A program made the position numbers and the translations under genes. A DNA stretch of 64,000 nt from Hyphomonadaceae bacterium UBA5336 (GTDB lineage: Bacteria > Pseudomonadota > Alphaproteobacteria > Caulobacterales > Hyphomonadaceae). Location: NCBI GenBank assembly GCA_002408125.1, contig DHQO01000005.1, forward strand, positions 1-64,000, written 5' to 3'. Within the stretch, counting starts at the first letter, position 1; every line of letters begins with the position of its first letter. This document shows, one piece after another, positions 42,132-50,491 of this stretch. A model generated the notes under the pieces. That model was not told the origin of the DNA. It saw only the letters and a program-made list of their open reading frames with translations, and made no database searches.

Positions 42132-42716
42132 ATGGGATTATTGCTCGCCGGGCTGGCTTTGTTCTTCGGAGCCCACCTGTTCACCACTTTCCGCTCGCGC
42201 GCGCCGGGCAGAGACCTGCGCGAAAAACTGGGCTACGGACCCTATATGGGGCTCTACAGCCTCGTTGCCGGGGCAGGGCTTGTCCTGATCGTGATGGGCT
42301 ATGTGGCGATGCGCCCGGCCGAGGTGGTCTACACGCCGCCGACCTGGGGCCGGCATCTCAACTATATTCTCATACCGCTGGCGCTGATCGCGCTGGTCTC
42401 GGCCTATCTCCCCGCCGGGCATATCAAGAAGATGCTGAAGCATCCCATGCTGGTGGCGGTGAAGCTGTGGGCGTTCGGGCACCTGCTGGCCAATGGAGAC
42501 ATTGCCAGCCTGCTCCTGTTCGGCAGCTTCCTCGCCTATGCGGTGATCGACCGGATTGCACTCAAGCGCCGCGGCGACAATGGCCCGCCCGCCGGGACGA
42601 TTGCCAGCCCCGTGGCCGATGTCGGCGCTGTGGTAATCGGGCTCGCCCTGGCGGCAGCGATCGTGCTCTGGCTGCACCCGATCCTGTTCGGCGTGGCTAT
42701 CTGGCCGCCGGCCTGA
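42132..42716 (+). CDS. NnrU family membrane protein
   Basis: A 194-residue integral membrane protein with about five helices. The opening LLLAGLALFFGAHLFTTF, the LGYGPYMGLYSLVAGAGLVL segment and HPMLVAVKLWAFGHLLANGD (about 104-123) are the NnrU family pattern. NnrU was named from nitric-oxide metabolism clusters, and similar proteins (15-cis-zeta-carotene isomerase-like) bind haem. No denitrification gene is near, so the role here is unknown. GGGAGG precedes the ATG. Confidence 0.85.
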   Translation: MGLLLAGLALFFGAHLFTTFRSRAPGRDLREKLGYGPYMGLYSLVAGAGLVLIVMGYVAMRPAEVVYTPPTWGRHLNYILIPLALIALVSAYLPAGHIKKMLKHPMLVAVKLWAFGHLLANGDIASLLLFGSFLAYAVIDRIALKRRGDNGPPAGTIASPVADVGAVVIGLALAAAIVLWLHPILFGVAIWPPA

Positions 42717-42720
42717 CCGC

Positions 42721-43140
42721 TCAGCGCCCGAGCCGCCAGCTGAGCCAGGGGGCGATTGCCATGGCGGCAAGGCCATAGGGAAAGAGGGCACCGCGGCTGA
42801 TGTCGAAACTGGCGAGATCGTCCTCCAGGCTCATGCCGAGCATCTGCAGCGCGAAGACGCTTTCGATGAGCAGGAGGCAGACCAGGCCGCCGATCCCGAT
42901 CAGTAAGGCCGCGCCCGCCGAGCCGGCCTTGCGCGCACCGAACCACCAGCCGAGCCTGGCAATGGCGAGGGTCACGAACGGAAACTCCATCCAGCGGGAG
43001 GCCCCGTCGCCGAAATTCGGGGCCAGCAGGAGCTGCCGGATCGCGCCAAACACGAAGCCGATGCCAAAGCCGGCGAGGCCGTAGAAACAGGCCTGGATGA
43101 TGGCCGATGAGAGCTTGGTGCGCATGCGGGCTACATACAT
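42721..43140 (-). CDS. Hypothetical integral membrane protein
   Basis: A 139-residue protein with four hydrophobic segments (about 13-35, 50-66, 75-97 and 115-135). The first has the glycine-rich CFYGLAGFGIGFVFGAIRQL, reminiscent of small DUF membrane proteins, but I do not assign a family. It converges with the NnrU gene, 4 bases apart, and diverges from panB, sharing a 42-base gap. Confidence 0.7.
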   Translation of the reverse strand: MYVARMRTKLSSAIIQACFYGLAGFGIGFVFGAIRQLLLAPNFGDGASRWMEFPFVTLAIARLGWWFGARKAGSAGAALLIGIGGLVCLLLIESVFALQMLGMSLEDDLASFDISRGALFPYGLAAMAIAPWLSWRLGR

Positions 43141-43182
43141 GTTTTCTTGTCGTTGCGCAGGCGGCGCGATAAGCCACCCTTC

Positions 43183-44004
43183 ATGTCAAAACAAACCCAG
43201 ATTCGGCGCAAGACCGTTCGCGACATCTCCGCTGCCAAGGGCGGCGACCCGCTGGTGTGCCTGACGGCCTATGACGCGCCCACCGCGACCATTCTCGATG
43301 AGCACTGCGATGTCATCCTCGTCGGCGACAGTGTCGGCATGGTCGTGCACGGCCTGCCGTCCACCGTCGGCGTGACAATGGAGATGATGATCCTGCACGG
43401 CCAGGCGGTGATGCGTGGCTCAGAGGCTGCCTTTGTCGTCGTCGACATGCCGTTCGGCTCCTATGAGACCAATTCCGACCAGGCCTTCCTGAATGCCGCG
43501 CGCATCATGAAGGAAACCGGCTGCCAGGCGGTGAAGATCGAAAGCGGCACCTATGCTGCCGGCCAGATCCGCCATCTGGTCGAGCGCGGCATCCCGGTGA
43601 TGGGCCATGTCGGCCTGCGCCCGCAGGCGGTCAATGTCGATGGCGGCTTCCGTGCCAAGGGCCGCACCAATGCCGAGCGCGACCGCGTGATCGAGGAGGC
43701 CCAGGCCGCCGAGGCCGCCGGCGCCTTCGCCATTGTGATTGAAGGCGTGGCTGAGGAACTGGCCGGCGAGATTTCCCATCTCGTCTCATGCCCGACCATC
43801 GGCATCGGTGCCTCGGCCGGCTGCGACGGGCAGGTGCTCGTGACCCAGGACATGCTGGGCCTGTTCGACTGGACACCGCGCTTCGTGCGCCGCTATGGCG
43901 ACCTGCGCAAGACCGTCGACGAGGCGGTCAGTCAGTACGCTGCCGATGTCCGCGCGCGCCGGTTTCCGTCCGACGCTGAGACCTACAAACTGCCGAAAAG
44001 CTGA
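43183..44004 (+). CDS. panB: 3-methyl-2-oxobutanoate hydroxymethyltransferase
   Basis: A 273-residue ketopantoate hydroxymethyltransferase, first step of pantothenate and CoA synthesis, transferring a hydroxymethyl group from methylene-THF to 2-oxoisovalerate. It shows LTAYDAPTATILDEHCDVIL, VGDSVGMVVHG (Mg-binding Asp), FGSYE, VKIESG, PVMGHVGLRPQ and CPTIGIGAS with normal TIM-barrel spacing. The start MSKQTQIRRKT at 43183 gives the usual length; 43147 is the only longer choice. panC is not adjacent. Confidence 0.96.
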   Translation: MSKQTQIRRKTVRDISAAKGGDPLVCLTAYDAPTATILDEHCDVILVGDSVGMVVHGLPSTVGVTMEMMILHGQAVMRGSEAAFVVVDMPFGSYETNSDQAFLNAARIMKETGCQAVKIESGTYAAGQIRHLVERGIPVMGHVGLRPQAVNVDGGFRAKGRTNAERDRVIEEAQAAEAAGAFAIVIEGVAEELAGEISHLVSCPTIGIGASAGCDGQVLVTQDMLGLFDWTPRFVRRYGDLRKTVDEAVSQYAADVRARRFPSDAETYKLPKS

Positions 44005-44082
44005 CCCTGGCCGCATTTGGCGCGTTGCCGCCGGGCTAGGGTAAAGCTAAGCCCTAGCGCAGGAATTTCTGGAGACTCCACT

Positions 44083-44769
44083 GTGAGCGATATTTTCGAA
44101 GAGGTCGAAGAAGAAGTCCGCAAGGACCAGATGGCCGAACTCTGGCGTAAGTACGGACTTCTGGTCTGGATCGCCGGCATCGCCATCATCGCTGCGGTGG
44201 CCTTCAATGAATGGCGAGGCGTCCAGCAGGCGCGCGCCGAGGAAGCCCACATGACCCAGTTCGAGGCTGCGCTCGACCTGCTCGAGGAAGGCCAGTACAC
44301 GGCCGCCCAGGCGGCCCTGCGCGAGCTTGTCGACGAGAACACTGCCCTGTCGCCCCTGGCCGCGCAGTATCTCGCCCAGGCCGATCTGGAAGGGGCGGGA
44401 GACCGGGCGGCGGCGATTGCCGTGTTGGAAGCCGCCGCCAGCGATGGCGACACCGCCTTCGAGCAACTGGCGCTGCTGAAATCGGTTTACCTTCGCAGCC
44501 AGACAATGACACTCACCGAGATGGAAACCGCCCTGGCGCCCCTGATCGGCCAAGAAACACAGCTGGCGGCTCTGGCTGAAGAGCTGATCGCCGCCGGCGC
44601 CTATGCCGAGGGCGATTATGAGCGCGCCCGGCGTGAATTCAATCGCCTGCGGTTCGCCGCCTATGCACCGCCGGGACTGGTTCAGCGCGCCACCATCGCG
44701 CTCGACACCATTCCGCGCGTACAGGCCGAGCCCGAAGCGACCACAGACGAAACCGAGGATCCCGAATGA
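44083..44769 (+). CDS. YfgM-like TPR membrane protein
   Basis: A 228-residue protein with a cytoplasmic N-terminus (SDIFEEVEEEVRKDQMAELW), one membrane anchor (about 26-43, LLVWIAGIAIIAAVAF) and a periplasmic helical repeat region to the end. This layout and its place just before bamB and der match YfgM/DUF2659-like proteins, which associate with the Sec translocon and periplasmic chaperones. GTG 44083 is selected, with GGAG 8-11 bases upstream. Its stop overlaps the bamB start (ATGA at 44766-44769). Confidence 0.85.
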   Translation: MSDIFEEVEEEVRKDQMAELWRKYGLLVWIAGIAIIAAVAFNEWRGVQQARAEEAHMTQFEAALDLLEEGQYTAAQAALRELVDENTALSPLAAQYLAQADLEGAGDRAAAIAVLEAAASDGDTAFEQLALLKSVYLRSQTMTLTEMETALAPLIGQETQLAALAEELIAAGAYAEGDYERARREFNRLRFAAYAPPGLVQRATIALDTIPRVQAEPEATTDETEDPE

Positions 44770-46112
44770 AGCCCGTGAGCCGCACTCTTTTCACCGCCCT
44801 GGCTCTGGGCGGCGCCCTCGTTATCACCTCCTGCGGCATGTTCGGTTCCGGCCGCGACCGCGCCGCCGAAGAGGCCGCAGAGCAGGCCGGGCGCATCGCC
44901 ATGGTGCTCGGTGACGACACGCTGATTGCGGATCCGGAACTGGCCACGCGCTCGATCATCCTGCCGGCGGCCGAAACGCTGGATGTGTGGACAGAGGCCG
45001 GCTCGCGTCCGAACAAGGTGGTCGGCCATATTCTGGCCGGGGAAGAGCTCAAGGTCGCCTGGCGCCGCGATGCCGGGGCCGGCTCGCGCCGTAACGGCGC
45101 GCTGACAACAGCGCCGGTGGCCAACCAGGAACACATCTTCGTGCTCGACGCCGGCCAGACGGTGCGCGCCTTCAACCTGCAGACCGGTGCGCCGGCCTGG
45201 CGCCACGAGATCGATTCCGGCTCGCGCCGCGACAGGATCGGGATCGGCGGCGGCATGGCGCTGACGGACGATACGCTTATTGTCTCCAGCGGTTATGGTC
45301 TCGTCCTGGCCCTGGATGCAGAGACCGGGGCGCTGAAATGGAGCCGCGCCACCGAAGCCCCGATGACCGGCGCGCCGACCATCAAGGATGGCCGCATCTT
45401 CGTCACGTCCAATAACAACGAAGTCCTTGCCCTGTCGCTCGCTGACGGTGAGCTGGAATGGAGCGACCAGGCGATCTCGGAATCCGCCCGCGTGCTCTCC
45501 AGCCCAAGCCCGGCGGCGGTGGAAGACATTGTCGTGGTGCCATACTCCTCCGGTGAAGTGATCGCCTATCTCGCCAGTAATGGCCGACGCCTGTGGAGCG
45601 ATGCGCTCTCGCGTCCGGGCCGGTTTACCCCGATTTCCGCCATCAATGACATTGCCGCGCGTCCCGTGCTCGCCGGCGGCCTCGTGATCGTGGCCAACCA
45701 GTCCGGTGTTACCGCCGCCATCGATGGCCGCTCGGGCACCCGGATCTGGGCCCAGACCATCGGGTCGACCCAGGCGCCTGCGCTGGCGGGCGAATATGTC
45801 TTCGTGGCCGGCACGGACGGCATGCTGGCTGCGCTCGATGCTGGTTCGGGTCGGGTTTACTGGGCGACCCAGATGCGCCGCTATCGCAACCAGGAAGACG
45901 AGAAGGGCCGGATGAGCTATTCCGGGCCGATTGTCGCTTCGGGCCGGGTGATCGTGATCTCGTCGGAAGGCGACCTCATCGCCTATGATCCGCAGACCGG
46001 TCAGGAAGTCGACACCCTCGATCTTGGCGACAAGGTCTATCTGGAACCCATCGCCGTGAACGAGACGCTTTACGTCCTGACAGACAACGCCCGCTTGATC
46101 GCGATCCGATAG
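44766..46112 (+). CDS. bamB: Outer-membrane assembly lipoprotein BamB
   Basis: A 448-residue lipoprotein: signal peptide ending in the lipobox ITSC (Cys near residue 23) and then an eight-bladed PQQ-like beta-propeller with repeated A-x-W/Y-x-T/G blade motifs such as ALDAETGALKWSR, GRSGTRIWAQ and DAGSGRVYWATQM. BamB is the accessory subunit of the Bam complex that inserts beta-barrel proteins. The yfgM-bamB-der order is the widespread one, and the start is coupled to the preceding gene. Confidence 0.93.
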   Translation: MKPVSRTLFTALALGGALVITSCGMFGSGRDRAAEEAAEQAGRIAMVLGDDTLIADPELATRSIILPAAETLDVWTEAGSRPNKVVGHILAGEELKVAWRRDAGAGSRRNGALTTAPVANQEHIFVLDAGQTVRAFNLQTGAPAWRHEIDSGSRRDRIGIGGGMALTDDTLIVSSGYGLVLALDAETGALKWSRATEAPMTGAPTIKDGRIFVTSNNNEVLALSLADGELEWSDQAISESARVLSSPSPAAVEDIVVVPYSSGEVIAYLASNGRRLWSDALSRPGRFTPISAINDIAARPVLAGGLVIVANQSGVTAAIDGRSGTRIWAQTIGSTQAPALAGEYVFVAGTDGMLAALDAGSGRVYWATQMRRYRNQEDEKGRMSYSGPIVASGRVIVISSEGDLIAYDPQTGQEVDTLDLGDKVYLEPIAVNETLYVLTDNARLIAIR

Positions 46113-46133
46113 GCGCGTAAAGCCGCCACCACC

Positions 46134-47621
46134 ATGGCCCTGAAAATCGCAATTGTCGGCCGACCCAATGTCGGCAAGTCCACCCTGTTCAACCGACTTG
46201 TGGGCAAGAAGATCGCGCTGGTCGACGACCAGCCGGGGGTCACGCGCGACCGCAAGCATGCCGAGGGCAGCCTTGCAGGCCTGCCGCTGCTGCTGATCGA
46301 TACGGCCGGTTTCGAGGATGTCACAGACGACTCGCTGGAAGCGCGCATGCGCGCCCAGACCGAGGCCGCCATCGCCGAAGCCGAACTGGCGCTTTTCCTC
46401 TACGATGCGCGCGAGGGCATCACGCCCCTCGACGAACGCTTTGCCGAAGTGCTGCGCAAGGCCGGCCTGCCGGTCGTGCTGGCGGGCAACAAGGCCGAGG
46501 GCAAGGCCGCCGATATCGGCCTGGCCGAAGGCTGGAGCCTCGGGCTCGGCGAGCCGATCGGCATCTCCGGCGAACATGGCGAGGGCATGGCCGATCTCTA
46601 TGAAGCGATCCGCACCACGCTCGGCGAGGACCGCTTCCTCGCGGCGCTGGAAGAGGACACCACAGAGACGGGCGGGGGCGCCGGAGAGGACATTCTCGAC
46701 AAGCTCTCGCATATCGATATCGAGGACCGCGAGCTTTCCGATGACGATCTCATCGAAGCCATTGAGGCCGCCGATGCCGAATTGCCCGATCCCGAGCCGG
46801 AAGGCGCGCCGCAGAAGACGATCAAGCTCGCCATTGTGGGCCGCCCGAATGCTGGAAAATCCACGCTGATCAATACCTTGCTGCAATCGGACCGCCTGTT
46901 GACGGGCCCGGAAGCGGGCATCACGCGCGACTCGGTTTCCATCGACTGGGAGTGGGAAGGGCGCAAGATCCGGCTGGTCGACACCGCGGGCCTGCGCCGC
47001 AAGGCAAAAGTCCAGGAGCGCCTGGAGCGCATGTCCACCGGCGAGACCATCCGCTCGCTGAAATATGCCGACATCATCGCTCTGGTCATGGACGCCACCG
47101 AGGCCCTGGAAAAGCAGGATCTGCAGATCGCAGACCTCGCCCTGCGCGAGGGGCGTGGGCTCGTCCTCGTCATGTCCAAATGGGACAGCGTGGCCGATCA
47201 GAGCACGCTTGCGCGCGAGCTGCGCGAAAAGGCAAAGCGCCTGCTGCCCAATGCCGGGGATGCGCCGATTGTCTGCCTGTCGGGCCTGACCGGCAAGCAC
47301 ACTGAAAAGCTGATGCCGGCCGTGGTGAAACTCTATGGCGACTGGACCGCCAAGGTCCGCACCGGCGACCTCAATCGCTGGCTGCGCCATGCGGTCGAGC
47401 GCCATCCGCCGCCGTCGGTTCATGGCAAGCCGATCAAGCCGAAATTCATGGCCCAGGTGAAGTCGCGCCCGCCGACCTTCGTGCTCATGGCCTCGCGCGG
47501 CAATCACATGCCCGAGCAATACAAGCGCTATCTCATCAACGGGATCCGCGAGGCCTTCGACATGACCGGCGTACCGATCCGGCTCTATGTCCGCCAGCCG
47601 AAAAACCCCTACGCCAAATAG
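46134..47621 (+). CDS. der: Ribosome biogenesis GTPase Der
   Basis: A 495-residue double GTPase (EngA/Der). The first G domain starts IAIVGRPNVGKSTLFNRLVG (residues 4-23) with DTAGFED and a NKAEGK-like base motif; the second starts LAIVGRPNAGKSTLINTLLQ (about 232-251) with DTAGLRRKAKV, a substituted base motif SKWDSV, and a C-terminal KH-like domain (PPPSVHGKPIKPKF...). The acidic linker at about 185-225 is long. Der is needed for 50S assembly. It is 21 bases from bamB. Confidence 0.97.
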   Translation: MALKIAIVGRPNVGKSTLFNRLVGKKIALVDDQPGVTRDRKHAEGSLAGLPLLLIDTAGFEDVTDDSLEARMRAQTEAAIAEAELALFLYDAREGITPLDERFAEVLRKAGLPVVLAGNKAEGKAADIGLAEGWSLGLGEPIGISGEHGEGMADLYEAIRTTLGEDRFLAALEEDTTETGGGAGEDILDKLSHIDIEDRELSDDDLIEAIEAADAELPDPEPEGAPQKTIKLAIVGRPNAGKSTLINTLLQSDRLLTGPEAGITRDSVSIDWEWEGRKIRLVDTAGLRRKAKVQERLERMSTGETIRSLKYADIIALVMDATEALEKQDLQIADLALREGRGLVLVMSKWDSVADQSTLARELREKAKRLLPNAGDAPIVCLSGLTGKHTEKLMPAVVKLYGDWTAKVRTGDLNRWLRHAVERHPPPSVHGKPIKPKFMAQVKSRPPTFVLMASRGNHMPEQYKRYLINGIREAFDMTGVPIRLYVRQPKNPYAK

Positions 47622-47624
47622 AAA

Positions 47625-47652
47625 GGGCGCCGCCGATCAATCGGCAGCGCCC
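47625..47652. terminator. Bidirectional terminator between der and gltA
   Basis: GGGCGC-C-GCCGAT (47625-47637) pairs with ATCGGC-A-GCGCCC (47640-47652). The + strand continues TGATTTTAAAA, the minus strand TTTCTATTT, so it can end both convergent transcripts. Confidence 0.85.
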
Positions 47653-47681
47653 TGATTTTAAAAGTCATTGATGACTGACAA

Positions 47682-48995
47682 TCAGGCTTTGGAAACGCGC
47701 TCGCGCACCGGCACGAATTCGCGCTGGTCGGCGCCGGTATAGAGCTGGCGCGGACGGCCGATGCGGGCAGCCGGATCCTCAATGCTCTCATTGAGCTGGG
47801 CCAGCCAGCCCACGGTGCGCGCTACGGCGAACAGAACGGTGAACATGTTGGTCGGGAAGCCGATGGCGTTGAGGATGACGCCGGAATAGAAGTCCACGTT
47901 CGGATAGAGCTTGCGCTCGACGAAATATTCGTCTTCCAGCGCGATCTTTTCGAGCGCCTTGGCCACATCGAGGACCGGGTCCTTGATGTTCAGCTCGTCG
48001 AGCACCTCATTGGCCGTCTGTTGCATCACCTTCGCGCGCGGGTCGTAATTCTTGTACACGCGGTGGCCGAAGCCCATCAGGCGGAAGCTGTCAGACGGGT
48101 CCTTGGCCTTGGCGACGAACTCGCCCACGCGGTCGGCCGAGCCGATCTCGCGCAGCATGTTCAGCGCGGCCTCGTTGGCCCCGCCATGGCTCGGGCCCCA
48201 GAGGCTGGCGACACCGGCCGAGATGGAGGCATAGGGGTGGGCGCCCGACGAGCCGGCCAGACGCACGGTCGAGGTCGACGCGTTCTGCTCGTGGTCGGCG
48301 TGCAGGATGAAGATCCGGTCCATGGCGCGCGTCAGCACCGGGTTCGGCGCATAGCGCTCGGCCGGGACGGAGAAGCACATTCGCAGGAAGTTCTCAGCAT
48401 AAGACAAGCCGTTGTCCGGCTCCACGAAGGGCTGGCCGATGGAGTATTTGTACACCCTCGCGGCCAGGGTCGGCATCTTGGCGATCATGCGGTTGATGGC
48501 GAGTTCTCGCTCGCTGGCATCGTGGATGTCCATGGCGTCGGGATAGAAGGCCGAGAGGGCGGCCACGGTGCCGGCCAGCATGGCCATCGGGTGGCTGTCG
48601 CGGCGAAAGCCGCTGAAGAAGCTGTCGATCTGCGTATGCAGCATGGTGTGCATCGTGATCTTCTTGTCGAACTCGGTGAATTCGGCCTGGGTCGGCAGGT
48701 CACCGTGCAGCAGCAGATAGGCCACTTCCAGAAAGCCGGAATTTTCCGCCAGCTGGTCGATCGGATAGCCGCGATGGAGCAGGCGGCCCTGTTCGCCGTC
48801 GATAAAGGTGATCTGGCTTTCGCAGCTGGCGGTGGAGGTGAAGCCAGGATCGAGAGTGAATACGCCGGCCTGCTTGTAGAGGGTGCGTACGTCGACCACA
48901 TCCGGCCCGTCTGTACCCTTCAGGATCGGAAGCTCCACGGTGGTTCCGTTGATCTCCAGTTTCGCCGTGCCCGCAGGCGTCATGTTGCTTTTCAT
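47682..48995 (-). CDS. gltA: Citrate synthase
   Basis: A 437-residue type II citrate synthase of the TCA cycle. Catalytic His lies in WGPSHGGANEAAL, the second His in MGFGHRVYKNYDPR and the Asp in ALEDEYFVERKLYPNVDFYS. The N-terminal extension TAKLEINGTTVELPILKGTDG is that of the hexameric, NADH-sensitive Gram-negative form. A GAGGGTGCTGAG purine tract precedes the ATG. It is 20 bases downstream of gltX on the same strand, so they are likely an operon. Confidence 0.98.
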   Translation of the reverse strand: MKSNMTPAGTAKLEINGTTVELPILKGTDGPDVVDVRTLYKQAGVFTLDPGFTSTASCESQITFIDGEQGRLLHRGYPIDQLAENSGFLEVAYLLLHGDLPTQAEFTEFDKKITMHTMLHTQIDSFFSGFRRDSHPMAMLAGTVAALSAFYPDAMDIHDASERELAINRMIAKMPTLAARVYKYSIGQPFVEPDNGLSYAENFLRMCFSVPAERYAPNPVLTRAMDRIFILHADHEQNASTSTVRLAGSSGAHPYASISAGVASLWGPSHGGANEAALNMLREIGSADRVGEFVAKAKDPSDSFRLMGFGHRVYKNYDPRAKVMQQTANEVLDELNIKDPVLDVAKALEKIALEDEYFVERKLYPNVDFYSGVILNAIGFPTNMFTVLFAVARTVGWLAQLNESIEDPAARIGRPRQLYTGADQREFVPVRERVSKA

Positions 48996-49015
48996 CTCAG
49001 CACCCTCTCAAAGGT

Positions 49016-50491
49016 CTATATGTCGTCGCGGGGAGCCGCGAGTTGGTCATCGATCCGGGCCAGAGTTTCCTCCCGCCCCAGCCATTCCATCACAGGCGCC
49101 AGGTCCGGCGCCGGCAGCCCGCCCGTCAACGCTGCACGCAGCGGCGGTCCGACCTTTCCCATCCCAAGGTCTTGTGCGGTGCAATAGGCCTGGATGGCAT
49201 CATGCAAGTGGGGCGTGTCAAACTCGGTCACGCTTGAGATCAGATCGCGCAAGCCAGACAGCCGGTCAAGTCCTTCGCCCTTCAATGCCTTGCGGGCATT
49301 CTTGTTCAGCGGTAGCGGCCGGGGCGTTGTGATGAAGGCCACGGCCTCGGCGAGTTCAGGCAATGTGGAGGCGCGTTCCACCACGCTGGGCAGTGATTGC
49401 TGCACCGCCGCACGCAGGCTGTCACTCAGCGCGCCGCCTTCTTCCAGCCAGGGTCGGACGAGCGTCATCAGCCGGGCCGGGTCAGCCTGTCGCATGTAGT
49501 GACGGTTCACATCGGCGAGCTTGTCGAAGTCGAGCCGAGCCGGCGCCTTGCCGATTCCGGAGGTGTCGAACACCTTCGCGGCCTCGTCCATGGTGAAGAT
49601 ATCCTGATCGCCATGGCTCCACCCGAGCTTCATGAGATAGGACGTCACCGCTTCGGGCAGGTAGCCCATTTCCCTGTATTCCAGCGTCGACTGGGCGCCG
49701 TGGCGTTTCGACAGTTTCTTGCCGTCCGGCCCGTGGATCAGCGGGACATGGGCAAATTCCGGCACGTCCCAGCCCATGGCCTGATAGATCGGGATCTGGC
49801 GAAAGGCGTTTCGTAGATGATCATCGCCCCGGATGACATGGGTCACGCCCATATCGTGATCGTCGACCACGACCGCCAGCATATAGGTCGGCGTGCCGTC
49901 GGCGCGCAGCAGGATGAGATCGTCAATCTCGCGTGCCTGGATGGTGACTGTGCCTTGTACGGCGTCTTCGAGTACCATCTCGCCATCGCCCGGCGCGCGC
50001 AGGCGTACGGTATAGGGCGCATCGGGGGCAGGGGCTTCGCCGCCGTCGCGCCAGGGAGAACGATAGGGCGCAAGTAGCGCATCGGCTTCGGCGCGCAGAG
50101 CCGCGCGCTCATCATCGGAAAGCCCGTCTTCCTTCGCCGTCTGGCGCTTGGCCTCGCCTTCGTCGCGGCGCGCCTGCAACTCTTCCGGTGTGGCATAGCA
50201 GCGGAACGCCTTGCCGCTTTCCAGCATGGCGCGTGCGCACTCGGCATGGCGCTCGGCGCGCTCTGATTGCATCACGGGCGACGCGTCGGGCGTCAGGCCG
50301 AGCCAGTCCAGCCCGTCGAGAATTGCCTGTGTAGCCTCGGGCGTGGAGCGTGCGCGGTCTGTGTCCTCGATACGCAGGAGGAACTTTCCGCCATGGCGGC
50401 GGGCAAACAAAAGGTTGAAAAGGGCGGTGCGGGCCCCTCCAATGTGCAGCATTCCGGTTGGGGATGGGGCAAATCGGGTCGTCACCGTCAT
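49016..50491 (-). CDS. gltX: Glutamyl-tRNA synthetase
   Basis: A 491-residue class I synthetase that charges tRNA-Glu (and perhaps tRNA-Gln). The HIGH motif reads HIGG in RFAPSPTGMLHIGGARTALF (residues 6-25), the KMSKS motif is KLSKRHGA, and the C-terminal anticodon-binding region follows. ATG at 50491 gives the standard start MTVTTRFAPSP; the frame continues 17 codons upstream without a family match. Its start codon abuts that of the divergent comEC gene. Confidence 0.96.
   Translation of the reverse strand: MTVTTRFAPSPTGMLHIGGARTALFNLLFARRHGGKFLLRIEDTDRARSTPEATQAILDGLDWLGLTPDASPVMQSERAERHAECARAMLESGKAFRCYATPEELQARRDEGEAKRQTAKEDGLSDDERAALRAEADALLAPYRSPWRDGGEAPAPDAPYTVRLRAPGDGEMVLEDAVQGTVTIQAREIDDLILLRADGTPTYMLAVVVDDHDMGVTHVIRGDDHLRNAFRQIPIYQAMGWDVPEFAHVPLIHGPDGKKLSKRHGAQSTLEYREMGYLPEAVTSYLMKLGWSHGDQDIFTMDEAAKVFDTSGIGKAPARLDFDKLADVNRHYMRQADPARLMTLVRPWLEEGGALSDSLRAAVQQSLPSVVERASTLPELAEAVAFITTPRPLPLNKNARKALKGEGLDRLSGLRDLISSVTEFDTPHLHDAIQAYCTAQDLGMGKVGPPLRAALTGGLPAPDLAPVMEWLGREETLARIDDQLAAPRDDI

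Noticed and set aside
44682..47519. A 945-residue minus-strand ORF
   Set aside because: It lies antisense to bamB and der, both unmistakable; long antisense frames arise from the high third-position G+C.
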